Assembly: GCA_945893045.1 (NCBI GenBank)
Contig: CAMDEA010000044.1
Location: 1 to 48,374 of the forward strand
Direction of reading: 5' to 3'
Length of the DNA: 48,374 nucleotides
Source: Planctomyces sp. SH-PL62
GTDB taxonomy: Bacteria > Planctomycetota > Planctomycetia > Planctomycetales > Planctomycetaceae
Below the pieces are notes generated by a model. The model was not told the DNA's origin and did no database searches. It saw only the letters and a program-made list of their open reading frames with translations. This document shows, one piece after another, positions 25,229 through 32,736 of this stretch; the first letter of the stretch is position 1, and each line of letters begins with the position of its first letter. The position numbers were made by a program, and so were the translations under genes.

Positions 25229-26464
25229 TTACCCCTCTTCGCGGCCCCAAGTGATCGCCAGTTGCACGAGCACATCGACCGCCGCTTGCATCTCTTCGAC
25301 GCTGGTCCATTCGAGCGGTGAGTGCGGGTTGTGTTCGCCCGTCGAAAGATTTGGGGTCGGCAAGCCCAGCGCGGTCAGCAGCGAGCCGTCGGTACCGCCG
25401 CGGATGATCGAGAGCTGCGGCTCGTGACCGGCCGCTTCGGTGGCCTCGACCGCCTTGGCGAGCGCTCGCGGTTCTTTCACGAGTCCATCGCGCATGTTGC
25501 GGTATTGCTCTTTCGTCGCGACGTCGATGCGGGCCTTGGGATGAGCCACTCGCAATTTGGCCGCGATGCTCTCCAGCAAAGCGGCGTAGACCGCCAATTG
25601 CGACGTCTCGAAGTCACGCAGGATCAGCCGGGCCTCCGCGTGAGCGACGCCCCCTTCGATCGAATACGGATGGATGAAACCCTCGCGGCCCTCGGTGGTC
25701 TCTGGGCTGAGCGTGTCCTGCGGCAATGCGGCGAGGAAATCGGACAGGATGCGGATCGCGTTGACCATCGCTCCCTTGCCGACCGACGGATGGATGTTGA
25801 TGCCAGTGACGCTCACGATGGCGAGATCGGCCGAGAACGTTTCGCCGTCGATCTTCCCCTGGCCATCGCCGTCGAGCGTGTAGGCACAGACCGCGTCGAT
25901 GTCTTTCACGCTCAGGTGCTGTGTGCCTCGGCCGATTTCCTCGTCGCAGGTGAAGACCAACCGGATCGGGCCATGCGGCAAGTCGCGGCGTTTCATCAGT
26001 TGCTCGGCGGCCGACATGATGACCGCGATCCCCGCTTTGTCGTCGGCCCCCAGCAGCGTCGTGCCGTCGGTCGTGATGATTGTCCCGCCCAGCAAATTGC
26101 AAAGGTCGTGGTTCTCATCGCCGCGGATGATCTTCGTCGGATCGCCCGGCAGCACGAGATCGCTGCCGTCGTACTCGCGATGCACGATCGGTTTGACATT
26201 CGTGCCGCTGGTTTCCGGCGACGTATCGACGTGCGCGACCCACGCGATCGTCGGCGCATGGTGCGTGACGGTCTGCGGGACTGTCGCCAGCACGACACCA
26301 TGCTTGCTGAGCGAGACGTCTTTGAGGCCCATCTGCTTGCACTCATCCACGAGCAAGCGGCTCAGTTCGAGCTGCTTGGCAGTGCTCGGCGAGGATTCGC
26401 TGTGGTCGTCGGCTTGCGTGTCAATCTGGACGTACTTCAGAAAACGGTCGAGAAGTTCGGGCAT
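25229..26464 (-). CDS. pepT: Peptidase T (tripeptide aminopeptidase, M20B)
   Basis: A 411-residue di-zinc aminopeptidase that releases N-terminal residues from tripeptides in the cytoplasm. Metal and catalytic residues are in their usual places: H78 and D80 (AHVDTSPETSG), D141 (LLGADDKAG), the E175-E176 pair (CDEEIGRG), D198 or D200 in TLDGDGQG, and the last His in STGEHNPHSPLEW. Length matches E. coli PepT. The Shine-Dalgarno is weak (GAAAG). A 66-bp palindrome lies just upstream. Confidence 0.96.
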   Translation of the reverse strand: MPELLDRFLKYVQIDTQADDHSESSPSTAKQLELSRLLVDECKQMGLKDVSLSKHGVVLATVPQTVTHHAPTIAWVAHVDTSPETSGTNVKPIVHREYDGSDLVLPGDPTKIIRGDENHDLCNLLGGTIITTDGTTLLGADDKAGIAVIMSAAEQLMKRRDLPHGPIRLVFTCDEEIGRGTQHLSVKDIDAVCAYTLDGDGQGKIDGETFSADLAIVSVTGINIHPSVGKGAMVNAIRILSDFLAALPQDTLSPETTEGREGFIHPYSIEGGVAHAEARLILRDFETSQLAVYAALLESIAAKLRVAHPKARIDVATKEQYRNMRDGLVKEPRALAKAVEATEAAGHEPQLSIIRGGTDGSLLTALGLPTPNLSTGEHNPHSPLEWTSVEEMQAAVDVLVQLAITWGREEG

Positions 26465-26490
26465 GAGTTTTTGACTTTCAAAGTTGTGAT

Positions 26491-26556
26491 AACGGCCATC
26501 GGCTTTCGGCTCACGGCATTCGGCCGAACGCCGTGAGCCGATGGCCGAAAGCCGTT
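26491..26556. repeat. Inverted repeat with permuted words (GGCCATCGGCTTTCGG family)
   Basis: Ends are AACGGC / GCCGTT and the centre is GGCTCACGGCATTCGGCCGA with its complement. Between them one arm reads CCATCGG-CTTTCGG while the complement of the other reads CTTTCGG-CCATCGG. The two 7-bp words are swapped, not mutated. It lies between the starts/ends of pepT and kdgK. Confidence 0.85.
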
Positions 26557-26569
26557 ATTTCACTTTTTA

Positions 26570-27667
26570 TCAGCGCTGCACACGCCCCGAACCGGAGCCG
26601 GCCATCAGCGATTCGATCTCGGCGCGAGTCACGGTGTTGAAGTCTCCCTTGATGCTGTGCTTCAAGCAACTCGCCGCCACGGCGTAGCGGATCGCGGTCG
26701 CGGGAGCCGACAACTCTGGCGTGTTGAGCGCAAAGATCAACGCGCCTCCGAAGCTGTCGCCCGCTCCGACGCGGTCCACAATGTTGTGGATTTCATACGC
26801 CGAGTAGTTCCCATCGGGATCCGTCGGTGCGAGGAACGCTTGATCCGCCGCGACGTCGAAGAGCAATGCCCCCCAATTGTTGTGCGAGGCGGAATAGCTT
26901 TCGCGCAACGTGATCGCCACCTGACGCACGTTGGGAAACTCGGAAACAATTTGCCGAGCGACCCCTTCATAGCCCGCAATGTTCAACTGACCGGCCTCGA
27001 CGTCGGTCGCTGCGGCGTGAATGCCCAAAGCCTGTTCGGCGTCTTCTTCATTCGCGATGACCACGTCGATGAACGGCATCAGGCCGCGCATTGTTTCGCG
27101 GCAAAGTTCGGTGGACTTCGTGCCGGGCCGCCAGTTCCACAGCTTTTTGCGAAAGTTCAGATCGCATGAAACAGTCAGCCCCAGTCGCTTGGCCGTTTGC
27201 ACGCTGAGCTTCGCGGCATCGGCCCCGTTCGCGCTGATCGCTGGAGTAATGCCGGTAATGTGAAACCAGTTCGCACCGCGAAACGCACTCTCGAAGTCGT
27301 ACGACTCCGCCGGTTGCAGCGCGATCGAACTCCCTTCGCGGTCATAAGTGACCGTACCGCCGCGCTGATTGGCTCCGGTCTCGACGAAGTAGATCCCGAA
27401 GCGGCCGGTCTTCACGCGACGGATCAGTTCCGTGCCGACTCCCAGCTTGCGGGCCTCCTGCACCAGGCAATCAGTGATGGCGTTGTCCGGCAGAGCGGTC
27501 AGGTATGACGCTTGCCCCCCCTGCAGAGCGACCGAGACGGCAACATTCAACTCGCCGCCGCCAAACGTTGCTTCCAATCGGCCGGGGACGACCTGAGACA
27601 ACCGCAAGAAGTCTTCAGGGCACAGGCGCAGCATCACTTCGCCGAAGGTCACAAGTTTGAGAGGCAT
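26570..27667 (-). CDS. kdgK: 2-dehydro-3-deoxygluconokinase (PfkB family)
   Basis: A 365-residue PfkB-family sugar kinase that matches KDG kinases: LVTFGEVMLRLCPEDFLRL, FGGGELNVAVSVALQGG, and the C-terminal signature DRVGAGDSFGGALIFAL with the catalytic Asp. It would phosphorylate 2-keto-3-deoxygluconate in uronate or Entner-Doudoroff-type sugar breakdown. The ATG at 27667 (MPLKLVTFGEV) is chosen because the ORF upstream is palindrome-derived. No aldolase or dehydratase gene is nearby. The Shine-Dalgarno is weak. Confidence 0.9.
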   Translation of the reverse strand: MPLKLVTFGEVMLRLCPEDFLRLSQVVPGRLEATFGGGELNVAVSVALQGGQASYLTALPDNAITDCLVQEARKLGVGTELIRRVKTGRFGIYFVETGANQRGGTVTYDREGSSIALQPAESYDFESAFRGANWFHITGITPAISANGADAAKLSVQTAKRLGLTVSCDLNFRKKLWNWRPGTKSTELCRETMRGLMPFIDVVIANEEDAEQALGIHAAATDVEAGQLNIAGYEGVARQIVSEFPNVRQVAITLRESYSASHNNWGALLFDVAADQAFLAPTDPDGNYSAYEIHNIVDRVGAGDSFGGALIFALNTPELSAPATAIRYAVAASCLKHSIKGDFNTVTRAEIESLMAGSGSGRVQR

Positions 27668-27689
27668 TTCACTTTGATCCGTGTAAGTC

Positions 27690-27761
27690 ACCGTACCGCG
27701 ACCGTCAGGGAGCGGCCTGTCTTCAACGCGGCATGCCGCTCCCTGACGGTCGCGGTACGGT
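27690..27761. repeat. Perfect 27-bp inverted repeat (ACCGTACCGCGACCGTCAGG family)
   Basis: Arms at 27690-27716 and 27735-27761 are perfect complements with an 18-bp centre. It lies between the 5' end of kdgK and the 3' end of the prenyltransferase-like gene. No T-tract follows on either strand. Confidence 0.95.
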
Positions 27762-27773
27762 TTCAAGGGGGGG

Positions 27774-28799
27774 TTATCGTTGAAAAATCGGCAGGTAGTT
27801 ATTCGGCATCTGCAAAATGATCAGGCCCATCGCGGTTCCGTACTCGATGCAGACGGTCGAGTCGGTCCAGGCTCCTTCAGGGAGTTGATCGCGAAGCAGC
27901 GTGTCGCGGATCGCGGGATACCATTCGTCCCACGCTTCGCCACCGGCACGCCACATGGCTTGAGCGGCATAGTAATGGCCGTAGAAAAAATGTCCCTCGT
28001 ACCGAGCCATCTGGCCTTGCGGAGCAAACCGGCGCAGATAGCTCAGGCCGCGATCAATTTCCTTTCCCTCGTACTGTCCCGCCGAATGCAGCGCAACGAC
28101 TCCGGCCGCCGAACGTGGAAACGCGCTGTCGCCGCGACGAACCAATTGATAGCGGAAACCGCCATCCGAGTTCTGGCACTTCTTGACGTACTCGATACAG
28201 CGATCAACCGTTTCCTTCGGGACGTGCAGCCCGGCGTTGCGAGCGGCTCGCAGTGCCATGATCTGGCAGACGGTTGCCGAGATGTCCGCTTCTTTCGGCA
28301 CCGGCTGATAACGCCAGCCTCCCTCGGAGTTTTGAGTCCGCACGATGAGTCGCACGGCTCGGTCGAGATGATCGCGCACGTCGGCTCGGCGCGACATGCC
28401 ATAGACTTCGGCGAGGAACAGCGTCGCGAAGCCGTGGCCGTACATCGGACCGTAGGATTCCTGTTCTTTGATGTGCAGAAAACCGTCGGGCTTGGCGACC
28501 GACAAGACGAAGTCCACGGCGCGATTCACGTTCGCACCAAACGGGCCGCGTCCCGGAGTGCTCCCGGACGACAACAGCGCGATGCCACCCAGAGCCGTCA
28601 CCGCCACGTTGCGGCCGAAGCCGCCGCCCGATCCGAACGAGCCGTCGTCACGCTGTTTGGCCGCCAGCCACGCGAGTCCTCGGTCGATCGCCAACTGCGT
28701 CTGTGGTGTGACGAGGTTCTTCGCATTCGGCTGCGCGAGCGACGCCCGGCCCAGCGATGTGGCGAAGAGCGCCAGGAGCATGTCTCGGCGAGTAGGCAT
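27774..28799 (-). CDS. Exported prenyltransferase/squalene-cyclase-repeat protein
   Basis: A 341-residue alpha-alpha barrel protein. A twin-arginine-like export signal (TRRDMLLALFATSLG) is followed by repeats typical of the prenyltransferase/squalene oxidase fold: GLAWLAAKQRDDGSFG, LIVRTQNSEGGWRYQ, YVKKCQNSDGGFRYQ, and DQLPEGAWTDS. The DCTA/DxDD motif of true cyclases is not seen, so enzymatic activity is uncertain. It starts 10 bp after the clpS stop and probably shares its transcript. Confidence 0.88.
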   Translation of the reverse strand: MPTRRDMLLALFATSLGRASLAQPNAKNLVTPQTQLAIDRGLAWLAAKQRDDGSFGSGGGFGRNVAVTALGGIALLSSGSTPGRGPFGANVNRAVDFVLSVAKPDGFLHIKEQESYGPMYGHGFATLFLAEVYGMSRRADVRDHLDRAVRLIVRTQNSEGGWRYQPVPKEADISATVCQIMALRAARNAGLHVPKETVDRCIEYVKKCQNSDGGFRYQLVRRGDSAFPRSAAGVVALHSAGQYEGKEIDRGLSYLRRFAPQGQMARYEGHFFYGHYYAAQAMWRAGGEAWDEWYPAIRDTLLRDQLPEGAWTDSTVCIEYGTAMGLIILQMPNNYLPIFQR

Positions 28800-28808
28800 C
28801 GACCTTCA

Positions 28809-29186
28809 TTACTCCGGTAGCGGTTCGATCGTCACGCCCAGCGGGAATTCCACTTTTTGCATCGCGTAGAAATCGGGGCCGAAGCCGCGAACTTGGTCCC
28901 GTTTCAATTCCGCCAGTTCCAGCGTGCCGCTCCAAACGATGCTCTTGCCCTGCGTATGCACCTGAGTCGTCAGCACGAAGGCTTTCTCCAGCGTGTATGC
29001 GAAGAGCTTCATTAAGAGATCAATCACGTACTGAAACGTGTGCTGATCGTCGTTGTGGAGAATGACCGCGTACGGCGGCTGCCGCTTGGGTTTGGACTTC
29101 AGATCGGGACGTGCCGGCTTCGGACGCACCACGACCTGCGGTTCCATCACAGCCACATCGGATTCAGCGTTGTCAAAATCGTTCAT
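28809..29186 (-). CDS. clpS: ATP-dependent Clp protease adaptor ClpS
   Basis: A 125-residue ClpS. The core (about 40-120) reads YAVILHNDDQHTFQYVIDLL, followed by AFVLTTQVHTQGKSIVWSGT and an end matching the ClpS fold. It delivers N-end-rule substrates to ClpA/ClpC. The ATG at 29186 is set by a strong GAGGAGG seven bases upstream; longer in-frame starts lack this. An extra N-terminal 35 residues are Pro/Lys-rich. It is followed closely by the prenyltransferase-like gene. Confidence 0.96.
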   Translation of the reverse strand: MNDFDNAESDVAVMEPQVVVRPKPARPDLKSKPKRQPPYAVILHNDDQHTFQYVIDLLMKLFAYTLEKAFVLTTQVHTQGKSIVWSGTLELAELKRDQVRGFGPDFYAMQKVEFPLGVTIEPLPE

Positions 29187-29313
29187 GGCAAGTCCTCCTC
29201 GTACGGCGACCATCGTAGCGAGCGGCGATTCGGTTTCCCAAGAGCGAAGTGACGCCATCGCTGGCTAGATTCCTTGGACTCGCGAAGTTGTTCCGAGTGT
29301 GACGAGTTTTGAG

Positions 29314-29384
29314 TTCATTCGCGCTCCATTTCATTCGCGCGGCCGAAATCCATGTCCGCGCGAATGAAATGGAGCGCGAATGAA
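29314..29384. repeat. Perfect 29-bp inverted repeat (TTCATTCGCGCTCC family)
   Basis: Arms at 29314-29342 and 29356-29384 are perfect complements with a 13-bp centre. Inside each arm TTCATTCGCGC occurs twice. It sits in the 345-bp divergent gap (29187-29531) between clpS and the isomerase gene; the rest of the gap holds no recognised gene. Confidence 0.95.
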
Positions 29385-29531
29385 GCACAAGTCTGAGGCG
29401 GAGCCACGCTCGCGTTCCATCGTTCGCTCGATCGACACGAGGTCGATGGGGACGTCGTTCTCGACTCGCTTTCTCAGGCGAAATCGCCGCAGTAAAGTCG
29501 CCTGCAATTCATTCGCATGAAAAGGGATTCC

Positions 29532-30353
29532 ATGAAACTTGGCCTGATCAATTCCGCGTGGGCACAGACGGGACGAGACACCGCCTGGGGGATTCACAAG
29601 ACGCAAGAACTCGGCTTCGACACGATTGACATTTTTGCTGACCCGCTGGATATCGACGTCCGCGAGCGGAAGCTCATCAAACGCGAGGCCGACAAGGCGG
29701 GATTGCCGATCGTTTCGATCTGCTGCGTGGCAGTCGGCTTGGTCGACTTCAATCCCAGCGTGCAGCGGTTCCACATCGACCGCGTCAAGCAATACCTCGA
29801 CTTCGCTTATGAATTGGAGGCGAAGAATGTGCTGCTGGTACTCGGCGAATACATCTGGAACCAAGAGGTCATCCCTCCCGCCGAGCAATGGGCGACCGGC
29901 GTCCGGACCTGTCGCGTGCTGGCCGAGTACGCCGAAAAACTGGGCGTGCAGATCGCGCTCGAACTGGAACCGTTCGCCCTTTCGCTGCTGAATAACGTGG
30001 ACAACATGGTTCGCTTTATTGACGACGTCGCTCATCCGGCGTTGCAGGCGAACATCGACGTCTCGCATTTGTGTCTCGCGAATGTGGCTCCCGAAGAGTT
30101 ACGGCGTCTGAAGGGCAAAGCGATTCACGTTCACATTTCAGATTGCGACGGGAAGAAACATGGCGATCTGCCTCCCGGCCGCGGCGTGGTCGATTTCCTG
30201 CCGTATCTGCGCGAGATCAAAAACCTCGGCATCGACGGAGCGGTGTCGATTGAACTCGAATACTCCCCCGATCCAGACCGCATCGAAGATTGGGTTCGCG
30301 AGGCGTACACGGCGACCGATCGGTTGATGCGCGAAGTCGGGCTGCGAGGTTAA
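29532..30353 (+). CDS. Sugar phosphate isomerase/epimerase (AP-endonuclease-2-like TIM barrel)
   Basis: A 273-residue xylose-isomerase-like TIM-barrel protein. Metal-binding positions typical of the family are seen: Glu in ALELEPFAL, Asp/His in NIDVSHLCLANV, HVHISDCDGKKHGDLPPGRG and the final Glu in VSIELEYSPD. It likely isomerises or epimerises a ketose; the substrate is not evident. ATG 29532 (MKLGLIN) follows AAGGG; an ATG five codons upstream is a possible alternative. A DUF1501 gene follows after a palindrome. Confidence 0.9.
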   Translation: MKLGLINSAWAQTGRDTAWGIHKTQELGFDTIDIFADPLDIDVRERKLIKREADKAGLPIVSICCVAVGLVDFNPSVQRFHIDRVKQYLDFAYELEAKNVLLVLGEYIWNQEVIPPAEQWATGVRTCRVLAEYAEKLGVQIALELEPFALSLLNNVDNMVRFIDDVAHPALQANIDVSHLCLANVAPEELRRLKGKAIHVHISDCDGKKHGDLPPGRGVVDFLPYLREIKNLGIDGAVSIELEYSPDPDRIEDWVREAYTATDRLMREVGLRG

Positions 30354-30363
30354 ATGTTTGATC

Positions 30364-30438
30364 CAGGCGAGCGGGGCGACGTCAGCCCCCGGTATATTCG
30401 GCACAGTACCGGGGGGCTGACGCCACCCCGCTCGCCTG
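30364..30438. repeat. GGCGAGCGGGGCGACGTCAG inverted repeat
   Basis: Near-perfect arms of about 30 bp (starting CAGGCGAGCGGGGCGACGTC and ending ACCCCGCTCGCCTG) around a short centre (TATATTCGGCACAG). It is 11 bases after the isomerase stop and 19 before the DUF1501 start. It belongs to the same family as 21142-21244 and 35218-35292. Confidence 0.92.
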
Positions 30439-30456
30439 TGAGAAAAGTAGGTCATT

Positions 30457-31860
30457 ATGCTCGGCGAATCGGCACACACATGGTCTCGGCGCGATGCGCT
30501 GCGTCGCTGCGGCACCGGGCTGGGAATGCTCGGCCTTGCGGGCTTGCTCACGGAGGCTGTGCAGGCCGATGTCGTCTCGCCGCTGGCTCCCAAGCGTTCG
30601 CACTTCGAGGGGCGAGCGAAACACATAGTGCATCTGTTTATGAATGGTGGTCCTTCGCAAGTCGACACGTTTGATCCAAAACCGAAGCTGTCCGAGTGGC
30701 ATGGCAAGCCGCTACCCGCCGGAAATCTGCGAACCGAACGGAAGACCGGCGCGGCGATGCGGTCGCCGTTTGAGTTTCGTCGTTACGGCAAGTCGGGCAT
30801 CGAGGTCAGCGATCTTTTCTGGCAGACGGCGCTCAACCACATCGACGATATCGCGGTCATTCGGTCGATGCAGGCCGAGGTGCCCAATCACGAGCCGTCA
30901 CTGATGCTGATGAACTGCGGCGACGGCCGGCTCCCTCGGCCGAGCTTCGGATCGTGGGTGACTTACGGACTCGGTTCGGAGAATCAAAATCTGCCCGGCT
31001 TCATCGTGATGTGTCCGGGCGGGTATCCCATTGTCTCGACGCAGAACTGGCGCTCGGCGTTCCTGCCCGGAGCGTTTCAAGGGACATACCTCGACACACA
31101 GCACACTGAAATCACGAAGCTGATCGCCAACATTCGGAACTCGCGGCTGTCGCTGGATGAGCAGCGGAGGCAACTCGACTTCGTGCGGAAGCTCAACGAA
31201 CAACACAAAGCCGAGCGGCCGGAGGACGCCGCGCTGGAGGCTCGCATTCAATCGTTTGAGCTGGCGTTTCGGATGCAGACGGAAGCGGCGGACGTGTTCG
31301 ATATCTCGAAAGAGCCGGAAGCGATTCGGCTGATGTACGGAGCGGGGACTCACGGCCGGCAGCTTTTGATCGCGAGACGCCTCATCGAACGGGGCGTGCG
31401 GTTCGTCCAAATCTGGAGCGGTGCCGGACAACCGTGGGACAACCACGACGGGTTGGAAGCTCAGCATAAGAAGCTCGCCAATGATTGGGACGGCCCGATT
31501 TCCGCGTTCATGACCGACCTGAAACAGCGCGGCTTGTTCGACGAGACGCTGATCCAATGGGGCGGCGAGTTCGGCCGCACTCCGGTCGCCGAACTGCCGG
31601 CGCTCAACGGTCGCGATCACAACCATTACGGCTTCACCTGCTGGCTGGCCGGCGGCGGCGTGCGCGGCGGACAAGTCTACGGAGCCACTGATGAGTTCGG
31701 TTTCCAAGCGGTCGAGAAGCCGGTCCTCGTGCATGATCTGCACGCGACGATGCTGCATCTGCTGGGGTTTGACCACGAGCGTTTGACGTACCGTTACGCC
31801 GGCCGCGATTTCCGTTTGACCGACGTGCATGGCCGCGTCATCGACGAATTGATTGCTTGA
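30457..31860 (+). CDS. DUF1501 exported protein (alkaline-phosphatase-superfamily-like), paralogue 1
   Basis: A 467-residue DUF1501 protein with a Tat-type signal (SRRDALRRCGTGLGMLGLAGLL). Family features include HLFMNGGPSQVDTFDPK, the EVPNHEPSLMLMN region, RRLIERGVRFVQIW, PWDNHDGLEAQHKKLA and WGGEFGRTP, ending with GRDHNHYGFTCWLAGGG. DUF1501 proteins are sulfatase/phosphatase-fold proteins abundant in planctomycetes, often next to DUF1549/DUF1553 cytochrome genes; none is adjacent here. Activity is unknown. A second DUF1501 is at 38236-39606. Confidence 0.94.
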   Translation: MLGESAHTWSRRDALRRCGTGLGMLGLAGLLTEAVQADVVSPLAPKRSHFEGRAKHIVHLFMNGGPSQVDTFDPKPKLSEWHGKPLPAGNLRTERKTGAAMRSPFEFRRYGKSGIEVSDLFWQTALNHIDDIAVIRSMQAEVPNHEPSLMLMNCGDGRLPRPSFGSWVTYGLGSENQNLPGFIVMCPGGYPIVSTQNWRSAFLPGAFQGTYLDTQHTEITKLIANIRNSRLSLDEQRRQLDFVRKLNEQHKAERPEDAALEARIQSFELAFRMQTEAADVFDISKEPEAIRLMYGAGTHGRQLLIARRLIERGVRFVQIWSGAGQPWDNHDGLEAQHKKLANDWDGPISAFMTDLKQRGLFDETLIQWGGEFGRTPVAELPALNGRDHNHYGFTCWLAGGGVRGGQVYGATDEFGFQAVEKPVLVHDLHATMLHLLGFDHERLTYRYAGRDFRLTDVHGRVIDELIA

Positions 31861-31881
31861 CCGGACGTAGGCAACCAACCT

Positions 31882-31955
31882 GTAGCCTAGGCCCTTGTGG
31901 CCTGGATGATTCCGACCGAGCCACGAATCGACCGAGCCACAAGGGCTCGGACTAC
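31882..31955. repeat. GTAG double-hairpin element (CTAGGCC / CGAGCC words)
   Basis: A 74-bp element. Hairpin 1 is CTAGGCC-CTTGT-GGCCTGG and hairpin 2 is CGAGCC-ACAAG-GGCTCG, with loops that are exact complements. Its left half matches 10172-10245. On the minus strand its GTAG end supplies the TAG stop of the next gene. Confidence 0.92.
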
Positions 31956-32656
31956 GGTTTCAGCACCTTGTCGATCGCTTTGTCCAATTCGTCGGCGATG
32001 CTGACCTCGAACGGTTCGTCGGGGACGTTGGCGGCATCGGCCTTCTCTTGGGCCTTCTTGAGAAACGCTTGCAACTCGACGTCGGTCAGTCGCTCTTTGA
32101 GTTTGTCAGTTCCGTTCGGTTGCTTCTCCGTGAGCAGCTTCATCACTTCCTGCGACTCTTTCTCTGGGATGCTTTTCTCGAACGCTCCGCGCGCGAACCG
32201 TTGCAGCGTGCGACGGCCCGCTTCCTTGTCGTCGTCGCTGAGGCCGGACGGCTTGACGTACATCTCGTCGGCGGCCATCAGCAGGCCGAGCGGCAGCAGC
32301 GGACTCTTCGCGATTTCCTCCATCACTTTCGCGAGCTGTTCGGTGCTGACTTTGCCCCCTTTGAAATCGTCGGCCAGTTGGTTGATCCGTTTGAGCACCC
32401 GGTCTTTGTCGTCCGCCGAGAGCTTGGACTTCGCGACCGCATCGGCGGCGACCTTCTTGGCTCCGTCGGCCACCACGATCTTCCAATTCATGGCGATCCA
32501 CGCGCCGACGGCGACGACCACCAAGAGCACAGCCCCTGCCGCGCATCCGCACCCCAACGCGAAATTACGACACCCACTTGGCGGCGGGGCCGATGAATCA
32601 TCGTGTTGCAACGTCTCACGCGAGTCTTCATCGCGATCATCAAGTGTGTTAGACAT
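31952..32656 (-). CDS. Single-pass membrane protein with helical domain, unknown function
   Basis: A 234-residue protein. A short polar N-terminus is followed by a Cys/Gly-containing transmembrane helix (about 30-55: GCGCAAGAVLLVVVAVGAWI), then a long charged helical domain with Lys/Asp/Glu-rich segments (DDFKGGKVSTEQLAKVMEEI). Start ATG 32656 (MSNTLDDRDED) is preferred to a longer frame from 32752 that would run nearly into the neighbour. No named family is recognised. It follows the penicillin acylase gene with an 80-bp gap, and its stop is in a palindromic element. Confidence 0.75.
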   Translation of the reverse strand: MSNTLDDRDEDSRETLQHDDSSAPPPSGCRNFALGCGCAAGAVLLVVVAVGAWIAMNWKIVVADGAKKVAADAVAKSKLSADDKDRVLKRINQLADDFKGGKVSTEQLAKVMEEIAKSPLLPLGLLMAADEMYVKPSGLSDDDKEAGRRTLQRFARGAFEKSIPEKESQEVMKLLTEKQPNGTDKLKERLTDVELQAFLKKAQEKADAANVPDEPFEVSIADELDKAIDKVLKP

Positions 32657-32736
32657 GAAAGAGATCACTCCGAACGCTTCGTTGTGTGATTGGAAACGGA
32701 CATCGCTGACGCACGAGATACCGGAGTGACTCACCA

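Noticed and set aside
25322..26536. A 404-codon plus-strand ORF
   Set aside because: It is antisense to pepT and has an Arg/Asp-rich composition typical of shadow frames.
27780..28820. A 346-codon plus-strand ORF
   Set aside because: It is antisense to the prenyltransferase-like gene, with no family signal.
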